A stretch of 39,355 nt of DNA, from positions 1 to 39,355 of the forward strand of contig JAEINQ010000063.1 of assembly GCA_016342285.1 (NCBI GenBank). Reading direction: 5' to 3'. Of the stretch, positions 16,529-24,994 are shown in pieces; position 1 is the first letter of the stretch; every line of letters begins with the position of its first letter. The notes under the pieces are model-generated. The model was not told the DNA's origin. It saw nothing but the letters and a program-made list of their open reading frames with translations, and ran no database searches. Made by a program: the position numbers and the translations under genes. This stretch comes from Desulfobacterales bacterium. GTDB lineage: Bacteria > Desulfobacterota > Desulfobacteria > Desulfobacterales > JAEINQ01.

Positions 16529-17125
16529 CTAATTTTTTATTCCGTTGAGTTTGAGTGCCCAGCCGGCCTTATCGACCACGGGCGGGCGGTAGACGGAAAA
16601 TTTTTCCAGCAGGACCTCGGGTGAGGCCTCCACGATCACCATGGCCCGATGGCCGGGGGCCATGAACGCTTCGTCCGTGGCATGATCCAGAAAGCCGAGG
16701 AGGCGGTCGTAAAAACCGCGGACATTGAGCAGGCCGCAGGGTTTCTCGTGGATGCCGAGTTGGGCCCAGGTGAGCACCTCGATGAATTCCTCGGCCGTGC
16801 CCAGGCCGCCGGGCAGGGCGATGAACCCATCGGAAAGATCGGCCATGAGCTGTTTTCGTTCGTGCATGGTTCCCACCACCCGCAGGTCGGCCAGGTCGGT
16901 AAAGGCCACTTCCTTTTTTGCCAGCGCCTTGGGCATGACTCCGGTGACCCGGCCGCCCCTTTCCAGGACCGATCGGGCCAGGGTTCCCATCACCCCGATG
17001 TTGGCGCCGCCGTAAACCAGGCCGATCCCTTTTTGGGCCAGGACATGGCCCAACGCGACGGCGGTTTGCAGGTATTCGGGCCGGGCGCCCGGACTTGATC
17101 CACAAAAGACACAGATTCGTTTCAT
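16529..17125 (-). CDS. LOG-family Rossmann-fold protein (TIGR00730)
   Basis: 198 aa from the ATG at 17125 (preceded by GTAGAGAA); an in-frame ATG 15 nt earlier lacks a site. The N-terminus KRICVFCGSSPGARPEY and the motif PGGLGTAEEFIEVLTWAQLG (about residues 96-115), with MHERK before it, are diagnostic of the LOG family. Those proteins hydrolyse nucleoside 5'-monophosphates to the base and ribose 5-phosphate and are soluble. In bacteria the physiological role is often nucleotide turnover; cytokinin production cannot be inferred here. It lies 94 nt upstream of the glycosidase gene. Confidence 0.88.
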   Translation of the reverse strand: MKRICVFCGSSPGARPEYLQTAVALGHVLAQKGIGLVYGGANIGVMGTLARSVLERGGRVTGVMPKALAKKEVAFTDLADLRVVGTMHERKQLMADLSDGFIALPGGLGTAEEFIEVLTWAQLGIHEKPCGLLNVRGFYDRLLGFLDHATDEAFMAPGHRAMVIVEASPEVLLEKFSVYRPPVVDKAGWALKLNGIKN

Positions 17126-17241
17126 TTCTCTACGTTTCATTTGTTGTAAATATCAGTTCTTTCCGGCCACGTTTTTTTTATTGGGGGAGATTGGATCAGG
17201 ATGGCGGATCATAGGTGGATTGTTTCAGATATGCAAACGGT

Positions 17242-17285
17242 AAAGGACGATTCAACCCGTTTGTGGAGGGGTTGAATCGTCCTTT
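17242..17285 (-). terminator. Hairpin after the fdhA stop codon
   Basis: Perfect 17-bp stem (17242-17258 with 17269-17285) and 10-nt loop, starting 3 nt after the fdhA stop. There is no long T run on the minus strand, so it may stabilise the 3' end or terminate with Rho help. Confidence 0.65.
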
Positions 17286-17288
17286 GCA

Positions 17289-19349
17289 TCAGATCGCGGG
17301 AACCACTTCCTCAAGCTTTCTGATATTGACCGCACTGACTTTGAATTCCGGGATTTTGGCCAGGGGATCAAAGGCCTCGGCATTGGTCAACACGTTTGTC
17401 GGGTTTTCGCCAAAGTGTATGGGCAAAAACAGGGTGCCGGGCTTTAGGTCGTCACTGAGCCGGGCAGGCGCCTCCATTTCACCCCTTCTCGACGAAAGGA
17501 TGACCGTATCGCCTTCCTGAATATGAAGGGATTGGGCATCTTTCGGGTTAATTTCCACGTAACCGGTGCGCTGTTCAATATCGAGTTTGGGAGAGATCCG
17601 GGTCATGGTGCCCGTGTGAAAGTGGGCGAACATGCGGCCGGTGGTCAGAAAGAAGGGGTATTCCCGGTCGGGCATTTCTGCCGGATCCTGGTATTCGATA
17701 GCGTGAAATTTTCCGAGCCCCCGCTTGAACGTATCCTTGTGAAGATAGGGGGTGCCGGGATGCCCGGCGTCCGGACACGGCCATTGCAGTCCGTCGATGC
17801 CCAGGCGTTCGTAGGTCATGCCGCCGTAGCTGGCTTGGGTGAGGGCGGCCATTTCATCAAAAATGGCTTCAGGGTTTTCATATTTCATTTCATAGCCCAT
17901 GGCCGCGGAGAGCCTGCAAATAATTTCCCAGTCTGCCAGGCTGTCTCCCTGGGGTTCGATGGCCTTGTTGATACGCATGCATCGGCGTTCCGAATTGGTA
18001 AACGTACCGTCTTTTTCCGCCAGGGACGCGGCGGAAAACACCACATGGGCGACCTGGGCGGTTTCAGAGAGAAAAAGGTCCTGCACGACCAGAAGATCGA
18101 GTTCTTTTAGGGCATGGTGCAGGTGATTCCAGTCCGGATCACTCAGCTTTGGATTTTCTCCAATGACGATCAGCCCTTTCAAACGGCCTTCCAACATGGC
18201 CGGGATCATGTCGGTAATGGTCAGCCCCGGTTTTGTGGGGAGGGGCGCGCCCCAGGCCTTGGAGAATTTCTCGATCACCTTGGGGTCGGCTACCGGTTGG
18301 TAACCGGTCAGCACATTGGGCAGCCCCCCCATGTCGCAGGCTCCCTGCACGTTGTTTTGCCCCCTGAGCGGATTGACGCCGGCACTGGCAATACCCACAT
18401 TGCCGGTGAGCATGGCCAGGTTGCAGCAGGATTTGACATTGTCCACCCCTGTCGTGTGCTGGGTAATACCCATGGCATAGAGCAATGTCGCCGGGGAATG
18501 GGTTGCATACAACTCGGCCATCCGCTCGATGTCTCCCATGGATACCTCGGTGATGGCGGACGTTTTTTCGGGGGTATATGGGGCCACTGCCTGGGCCAGT
18601 TGATCAAAGTCTTCGGTGCGGGATGCAATGTAATCGGTTGCGTGCCAGTTGTTTTTGATAATGAGATGCATCATGCCGTTGAGCAGGGCCACGTCGCTTC
18701 CGAGCCTGTGGTGTACGGCCACATCGGCGTACATGGAGAGTTGAATATGTCTCGGATCCGCCACGACAAGCTTGGCCCCTTTTTCCTTGGCCCGGAAAAT
18801 GCGCCGGGCAATCAGGGGATGGCAGGCGGTTGTATTGGACCCGATGACGAAAATACAGCCGGCATCTTCGATCTCGCCGATGGAATTCGTCATGGCTCCG
18901 CTTCCGAATGCGGCGGCCAGCCCGGCCACCGTGGATGAATGTCAGAGGCGGGCGCAGTGATCGACGTTGTTGGTGCCGATGACCGCCCGGGTGAATTTTT
19001 GCGCCAGATAATTTTCTTCGTTGGTTACCTTCGCCGACACCAGAACGCCGATGCTGTCCGGCCCGTAAGTCTCGGAAATTTGATTTAGCTTTTTCGCCGT
19101 GGTTTGAATCGCTTCATTCCAGGTCGCTTTTTGCAACCGGCCGTTCTCCCGAACCAGTGGAGATTTTAACCGCATAAAACTGTTCACATGTTCGTGAAGG
19201 TTCCAGCCCTTGATGCAGAGTTTTCCCTGGTTCACGGGATGGGATTTCATTGGCAGGGTCTTTTTTATTTTCCCGTTGATCACTTCAAAAAGCACGCCGC
19301 AGCCGGTGCCGCAGTAGGAACAGACCGAAGGGATAAACTGACACTCCAT
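17289..19349 (-). CDS. fdhA: Selenocysteine formate dehydrogenase, catalytic subunit (cytoplasmic)
   Basis: 686 aa reading through a TGA at 18942-18944 (residue 136) in the signature DHCARL-U-HSSTVAGLA, the Sec ligand to Mo/W in formate dehydrogenases. The N-terminal 4Fe-4S cluster uses C10, C13, C17 and C45 (CSYCGTGCG, KLCIKGW). Bis-PGD binding motifs follow (GSNTTACHP, NPLRGQNNVQGACDMG, IGENP). A C-terminal molybdopterin-dinucleotide domain ends the protein (TGRMFAHFHTGTMTRISP). It has no Tat signal, so it works in the cytoplasm. GGAG lies 7 nt before the ATG. It is the last gene of the hdrA-mvhD-fdhB-fdhA operon. It oxidises formate or reduces CO2, passing electrons through FdhB and MvhD to HdrA. 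Confidence 0.95.
18911..18931 (-). promoter_or_regulatory. SECIS-like hairpin of fdhA
   Basis: CGGTGGCC pairs with GGCCGCCG (8 bp with one G-T pair) around loop GGGCT. The loop begins 19 nt after the UGA, with G first. It fits the bacterial SECIS rule. Confidence 0.7.
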
Positions 19350-19414
19350 AACATAACTCCTTCTATTAACTCACAAAGCCGTCCGGAAATCCCGGAATTG
19401 AGAATATATTCGAC

Positions 19415-20212
19415 TTAAAGCGGACTGGGTTCCAGCGTGACCGTATCTCCGAGAACGCTGAATGGGGACTGGTCCGGATGGGTTCCGGTGTCGTAATCAA
19501 ATACATCCAGAACAATTTCGTTTACCTTTCTGTACAGCAGCCGAAGCGGAATATCCATGGGACACGCATCCTCGCACAGGCCGCAGTCGATGCAACGGCC
19601 GGCCATGTGTACGGCCCGGACCAGGTGGAAGATCGGTACATCCGGGGGCAGTTTCCCGGGGCTGACCAGATCGGGATGCTCCAGGCTGCATTCCTTGCAA
19701 AAACATACGGGACAGATATTGCGGCAGCCATAACATTTGATGCATTTTTGGAATTCATACATCCACCGGTCCAGCCGCTCTTCCTGCCCAAAGGCGTTAA
19801 GATCGGCCGGTTCCATGTTATTGTCGATGCCGACCCGCTGTTTGTAGTCCCCGGCCTTTTCAGGTTCCAGGTACGAACAGTCTCCGTGTTGTTTTAGCCG
19901 GGACGGACAGCAATTGACCGTTACGGTTTTGATGTTGTCCCGGTCCAGTTGATTCCAGATGTACAACACATTCAGGGCCCGGGTGTTGCAGTCCCGCACC
20001 AGAAGCCCGATTTTTGCATGGGGCCGTTCAGCGGCAATGTCGGTCGCAATTGCTTCCAGGGGGTAACGAAACGGCCCGATGGTCAGTTCATCGACTTCTT
20101 CCACATGGCTTTGGGTAAAACAGTGCGGCAGTGGATGTCCATCCACGATTTTATAACCGATAAAAATATCGATGGTGCCGTCTTCAAGCCATAGTTTAAC
20201 CTTGGTTTTCAT
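19415..20212 (-). CDS. fdhB: Formate dehydrogenase/F420-hydrogenase-type beta subunit
   Basis: 265 aa. The N-terminal half (residues about 30-135) resembles the FrhB/FdhB family, with VDELTIGPFRYPLEAIA and a conserved VNCCPSRLKQHGDC segment. The C-terminal half carries cysteine clusters for 4Fe-4S centres: CIKCYGCRNICPVCFCKEC and CIDCGLCEDACPMD. It would carry electrons between FdhA and the MvhD-HdrA unit. AAAGGAAGAG precedes the ATG. It is 12 nt after mvhD and 65 nt before fdhA, within one operon. It is soluble, with no membrane segment. Confidence 0.85.
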   Translation of the reverse strand: MKTKVKLWLEDGTIDIFIGYKIVDGHPLPHCFTQSHVEEVDELTIGPFRYPLEAIATDIAAERPHAKIGLLVRDCNTRALNVLYIWNQLDRDNIKTVTVNCCPSRLKQHGDCSYLEPEKAGDYKQRVGIDNNMEPADLNAFGQEERLDRWMYEFQKCIKCYGCRNICPVCFCKECSLEHPDLVSPGKLPPDVPIFHLVRAVHMAGRCIDCGLCEDACPMDIPLRLLYRKVNEIVLDVFDYDTGTHPDQSPFSVLGDTVTLEPSPL

Positions 20213-20224
20213 ATCTCTTCCTTT

Positions 20225-20746
20225 TCAGGCGCAGTGGGCCGGCTGATGCATCTGTCGGGAAATTTCCGGCGCCGCATTTTTCCCCATGCTTGGATTCAAC
20301 CCGGGGATTCGGCCTGCCTGGAACGTTTTTGCATACTGCGGCAGGGGATTGGGTCCAAGGGATCTGATTTTTTCCGTAAAATCGGTTACCACCTGGACAT
20401 ACTTCCCCGCTTCAGCGGAAGATATCCATGACAGATGCAGCCGCTCCCCGAGCCCCACGAATTTCAAGAGTTCCTGGAGAAAGGTCATTCTCTTTATGGT
20501 CATGTAATTACCGTACAGGTAATGGCAGTCGCCGACGTGTCAACCGCCCACCAGGACCCCGTCCGCACCGCTTTGAAGGGCCCGGAGAATGAAATGGGGG
20601 GAGACCGTGGCCGAACACATCACCCGGATGGCATGAACGTTGGGCGGGTACTGCATTCGGCTGACCCCGGCCAGATCGGCCGCGCCATAGGCGCACCAAT
20701 TGCAGAAAAATGCGACGATTTTGGGTTCAAATCGATTCTCTTCCAC
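20225..20746 (-). CDS. mvhD: MvhD-type hydrogenase/HDR delta subunit, selenoprotein
   Basis: 173 aa reading through a TGA at 20540-20542 (residue 69) in ADGVLVGG-U-HVGDCHYLYGNY, where MvhD proteins have Cys or Sec. The N-terminus PKIVAFFCNWCAYGAADLAG is typical. The GTG at 20746 is preferred as start because AAGGAG lies 6 nt before it; the in-frame ATG at 20764 has no ribosome site. MvhD holds a 2Fe-2S cluster and passes electrons from hydrogenase or formate dehydrogenase to HdrA. Here it lies between hdrA and fdhB, and no hydrogenase is present, so formate is the likely donor or product. Gene callers would split it into 74-aa and 92-aa pieces. Confidence 0.93.
20507..20523 (-). promoter_or_regulatory. 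SECIS-like hairpin of mvhD
   Basis: ATTACC pairs with GGTAAT (6 bp) around loop TGTAC. The loop begins 23 nt after the UGA, with G in second position. Confidence 0.65.
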
Positions 20747-20773
20747 CGTTTGCTCCTTTTTCATATTAAAAGA

Positions 20774-23700
20774 TTAAGCGCTCAACAGGCTTCCAATTTG
20801 AGCGTAGATTTGTTGATTGTTAAATCCCATAAGGGTGATTGCTTCGGACGGACATGCGGCCGCACAGGCGCCACAACCCTTGCAAAGTGCTTCGTTGACC
20901 TGGGCCACTTTCTTTTCGGCGTCAAAGGCAATGGCGCCGTAGGGACAGACATGGAGACACCCAAGACATCCGGAGCAACGTCTTTCATCGATTCGGGACA
21001 CGACCCCCCCGACCTTGACCTCATCCCGGGCCAGCACGGTCAGGGCTTTTGATGCCGCGGCTTTGGCCTGGGCAATACTCTCTTCAATGGGCTTGGGGTA
21101 GTGGGCCATTCCGCAGAGAAAAACCCCGTCGGTTGCAAATTCAACGGGCTTGAGCTTCTGATGGGCTTCCAGAAGCCAGCCGTCCCCGTCGGTTGGGACC
21201 TTGAACATTTGGGCAAAATTCGTATCGCCATTGGAAACGATGGCTGTGGCAAGGCAAAGGATATCCGCATCCACCTCCAGTCTGCGGCCGATCATTTTGT
21301 CTTCAAATGTCACCGTGATCCGGTCGCCCAGCGGGGTAACCGTTGGCTTTGCTTCCGGCGCGTACCTGAAGAACAAGACGCCTAGTTTCCTGGCCTCGCG
21401 ATAGAGGTCTTCTCTTTTTCCATAGGTCCGAATGTCCCGGTATAAAACATACACATTGATGTCCGGATTTTGTTTCTTCAGTGTGACGGCGCTTTTTACG
21501 GTATGGGTGCAGCATACCTTGGAACAGTAAGGATGGGTTTCGTCTCTGGATCCGACACATTGGATGAACACGACATCGACGGCCGCGTCCAGCCGCGGGT
21601 CGTTGTTTTTAAACAGTTCGTCCAGTTCCATGTGGGTCATCACCGCGGGGTGTTTCCCGTATTGATACGCGTCGGGTTTGTATTCCGTGGCCCCCGTGGC
21701 CAGAATCGCTACGCCGTGTTGAATGGTCGATGGTGCGGCGCCGTTGGAAATTTGGGTTGTAAAATTACCCACAAACCCCTCCACCGCGTCGATGGAAGTC
21801 CCCAGATGGATGCTGATGGATGGGCTGGATTCAACCTCTCCAATCAATTGTTTGACAAAGTCACGGATATTTTCATCTTTATAGGTATGATTAAGTTTCC
21901 TTGCGTTTCCACCCATGATTTCCGATTTTTCGATGAGGTGAACCGGATATCCGTGTTGTGCCAGTGACAGGGCAGCGGTCATGCCCGCAATGCCGGCCCC
22001 GGCCACCAGGGCACTGCGGGTCACCGACAGATCCGTTTCCCACAAAGGGGTTAAAAGGGCTGCCTTGGCCACTGCCATTTTCACAAGGGTTTTGGCCTTT
22101 TTTGTGGCCGCATCGGGATTGTTGGCATGAACCCAGGAATCGTGGTTTCGAATGTTGGCCATCTCAACCAGGTATTTGTTCAACCCTGCGCTGATCAGCG
22201 TTTCCTGGAAAAGCTCTTCGTGGGTACGGGGCGTGCAGGCGGCGATTACGATACGGTTCAGGTTCTTGTCCCGAATCACTTGGGATATTTTCTCCTGGGT
22301 GTCCTGACTGCAGGTAAACAGGTTTTCTTCCACATAGACGACTGCAGGCAGGGTTTCGGCATATTTTACCACCTCTGGTACGCGAACGATGCCGCCGATG
22401 TTGATGCCGCAGTTGCATACAAACACGCCGATTCTCGGACGGGCGCGGGCCACCTCTTTTTCCGGCGGAATGTCGATGGTTTTGGTGCGCGTGTTTCGGA
22501 CCGGTGCCAGTGTCTCGGTCGCCGCACAGGCCGCGGCGCTGGCTTCCATCACGGACTGGGGAATGTCCTTGGGTCCGGTAAAGGCACCGCAGGCATAGAT
22601 TCCCGGCACCGTGGTCGACACGGGCGTAAAAGAACTCGACTCAATAAAACGGTATTTGTCAAGGCCGATGCCGATTCGGTCCGAAAGCGTCTTTAGTTCG
22701 GGTGCAATTTCCAGCCCCGTGGACAAAACCACCATGTCAAAGGTTTCCAATTGTTTCGTTCCGTCCTCTTCCATATACCGAAGCTGCAAATCCTGGGTGC
22801 CGTGTACGGGTTCCACGGTGTGTATCCGAGATGGAATAAAACGCACCCCGTTTTTCTTGGCCTTTTCGTGGTACCGGTCGAAATCTTTTCCCTGGGTTCT
22901 CATATCCATGTAAAAGATCGCACAATCCAGGGGGGCGCCGGCATGTTCCTTGGCCATGATGGCCTGCTTGACGGCATACATGCAGCATACTGACGAACAG
23001 TACCCATTGTCGCACCGATTGGTTTCTCTGGACCCGACGCATTGAAGCCATGCGATTTTTTTTGGCTGTATTCCCGTCTGTTTTTTCTTCTGTTGGCTCG
23101 ACGGCCGGACCAGATGCCCCCCATAGGGCCCGGTTGCGGACAGGATGCGTTCAAATTCCAGAGAGGTGACCACATCGGGCTGACCGCAATATCCATAATT
23201 GTCGGCCCGGCCCGGGTCAAAAGATTGAAATCCCGGTGCCAGAATGATCGACCCGACATGGAGGTTGATCGTCTTTTCCCTATCATCGAAATTAATGGCA
23301 CCGGACGGACAGAATTGTTCGCAAGCCTTGCATTTGCCCTTTTGAAGGTAAATGCAGGCGTCCGGATCAATCACATATTTCAAGGGTACGGCCTGGGGAT
23401 AGGGGACGTAGATCGCTTTGCGCTTGATCAGTTTTTCATTATATTCATCATCCACCCGCTTGGGGCACTTTTCTGCACACAACCCGCAGGCAATACATTT
23501 TTCCGTATCCACATACCGGGGATGTTGGACGATGGTGACTGAAAAATTGCCCTCTTTGCCTGAAATCTCTCCGAGTTCCGAGAGGGTGAGTAGCTCAATA
23601 TTGATATGCCGGCCGACCTCGACCAGTTTTGGGGCGATAATTCACATGGAGCAATCGTTGGTGGGAAAGGTTTTGTCCAGTTGGGCCATGGCACCGCCGA

Positions 23701-23836
23701 TAGCCGGTGATTTTTCCACCAGGTAGACAAAAAAACCCGAGTTGGCCATGTCCAGGGCCGCCTGCATCCCGGCGATGCCTCCGCCGACCACAAGAACCGC
23801 CCCCTGCAGGTTTTGTTGAATTTGGGTCTCACTCAT
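20774..23836 (-). CDS. hdrA: HdrA-type flavin/iron-sulfur electron-bifurcating subunit, selenoprotein
   Basis: 1020 aa reading through a TGA at 23642-23644 (residue 65) in TNDCSM-U-IIAPKLVEVGRH, the Cys/Sec position of HdrA. The N-terminal FAD fold is GAVLVVGGGIAGMQAALDMA (residues 12-31). Two 4Fe-4S motifs follow (about 114-124, CIACGLCAEKCP; about 161-177). A second NAD/FAD Rossmann fold is centred near residue 608 (LVAGAGIAGMTAALSLAQHG), and two ferredoxin motifs lie at the C-terminus (CSGCLGCLHVCP; CKGCGACAAACP). It is the long, two-lobed form common in sulfate reducers. It bifurcates electrons between ferredoxin, NAD(H) or disulfide and formate through MvhD. GGAG lies 7 nt before the ATG. 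No hdrB/hdrC is in the window. Confidence 0.95.
23609..23626 (-). promoter_or_regulatory. SECIS-like hairpin of hdrA
   Basis: CTGGTCG pairs with CGGCCGG (7 bp including two G-T pairs) around loop AGGT. The loop starts 23 nt after the UGA with G in second position. Confidence 0.62.
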
Positions 23837-23875
23837 GTCCGCTCTCCGTTTTTCATGATTAAAAGGTACCCGATT

Positions 23876-24574
23876 TTACCATGCCTCGCGTTCCAGGCGT
23901 TTGAAAATGAACATCAACTGTTTTTGGGTGAGTTCACCCACACGGTCATTAATCCACATGAGATCACCGGAAATAATGGCCGCCTTGGCCTCACTGGACA
24001 GATGATATTCCTTCAGGGCTTGGGATCCGTTTTCCATCAGTTCCGTCCAGAACGTGCTGTCTTCCGCGGTCCGGTTCAGGACTTTGATTACCTCGCGTTT
24101 CTGGATAATTTTTTCTTGCTGAAGTGTTGCCGTCCCGACCTGCTGCATGGTCTGGGCGTTTCGCTTTTTTTCCAGCGCTCCGCTCACCGCATTTTTGATT
24201 TCGTCTTCGGTAAACGGTTTGGGCAGATAATCATAGACACCGAGTTTCATGGCATCGACGGCCGAATAGACACTGGAATATCCCGTGATCACGACCACCT
24301 CTGTTTCAGGTCGTTTTTCCTTGACCTGCTTGATCACTTCGAAACCGTCGATATCCGGCAGCCTTAGATCGGCGACGAGAAGATCAAAGCCATTGCCGAA
24401 AAAAGAATCCAGGGCCTTTTGTCCGGTCATGGCCAGATCAACCTCATAGCCTTCCTCGTTGAGCACCATCTTGAGTCCGTTGGCGATGCTGTATTCATCC
24501 TCCATTAAGAGGATATGGGGCGGCGGCATGGGGTGGATCTGTCCGCTGTTGACGACTGTGTCCATTGCTTGCAT
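23876..24574 (-). CDS. Response regulator with unusual small helical output domain
   Basis: 232 aa. The receiver domain (about residues 18-135) has the acidic pocket MEDE, phospho-acceptor Asp in LLVADLRLPDIDG, and YLPKPF with the conserved Lys. After a helical linker comes a 60-residue C-terminal domain (about 170-232, including STFWTELMENGSQALKEYHL and a SGDLMWIND segment). It has no DNA-binding motif and looks like the LigA-type small helical fold (low-confidence inference). AAGGAG precedes the ATG, and the gene starts 39 nt before hdrA, so it is the first gene of the fdh-hdr operon. It may act on enzymes or maturation of the complex and not on transcription. Confidence 0.82.
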   Translation of the reverse strand: MQAMDTVVNSGQIHPMPPPHILLMEDEYSIANGLKMVLNEEGYEVDLAMTGQKALDSFFGNGFDLLVADLRLPDIDGFEVIKQVKEKRPETEVVVITGYSSVYSAVDAMKLGVYDYLPKPFTEDEIKNAVSGALEKKRNAQTMQQVGTATLQQEKIIQKREVIKVLNRTAEDSTFWTELMENGSQALKEYHLSSEAKAAIISGDLMWINDRVGELTQKQLMFIFKRLEREAW

Positions 24575-24635
24575 GGTCTCTCTCCTTTTCTCCCGGCTAT
24601 TAATGAAAATAAATTCACACGTCGAAATCTAAGGA

Positions 24636-24653
24636 GAGCAATTTTTGTTCCAA
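24636..24653 (-). promoter_or_regulatory. Sigma-54-type -24/-12 promoter of the hdrA-fdhA operon
   Basis: On the minus strand TTGGAACAAAAATTGCT has the GG-N10-GC spacing and close match to the sigma-54 consensus TGGCAC-N5-TTGCA. It lies about 65 nt upstream of the response-regulator start. An NtrC-type activator gene ends about 340 nt upstream, which supports the prediction. Confidence 0.68.
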
Positions 24654-24830
24654 GGAAGCCATTACCTGTTTTAAAATTGGTTTGTAAAAAATCAGACGTA
24701 ATACAAGGTAGTTGTGCCGGCAGCGTCCTTTTGCTACAACGGCCGTGTGAGCCCACGCCATATGGAAAATTATACGGGGTGCCCAGGCGTAAGATGATTT
24801 GTGTATTCATTTTAATGGGTTGAAGGCTTA

Positions 24831-24857
24831 TAAAAAAATATACGCTTTGTGGGCGTA
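24831..24857 (-). terminator. Weak intrinsic terminator after the NtrC-type gene
   Basis: On the minus strand TACGC pairs with GCGTA around CCACAAA, followed by TATTTTTTT. The 5-bp stem is weak. It would separate the regulator operon from the hdr-fdh operon. Confidence 0.4.
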
Positions 24858-24994
24858 AAATTCGGTGAAATGATCGAGCCGGGGCATGGGTTAAGGGGGC
24901 AATGGGATCGGGGCTGCCATATCCGGGATAAGGGTTCCCGGATGCGGGACCGGTCCTTTCGGCAAACAAGTTTGTCAATTGAGTCAACGGCATG

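Noticed and set aside
18114..18938. Plus-strand frame opposite fdhA
   Set aside because: Shadow of the formate dehydrogenase coding strand.
20747..20764. ATG start of mvhD at 20764
   Set aside because: No ribosome site in front of it, while the GTG at 20746 has AAGGAG at 6 nt and matches family length.
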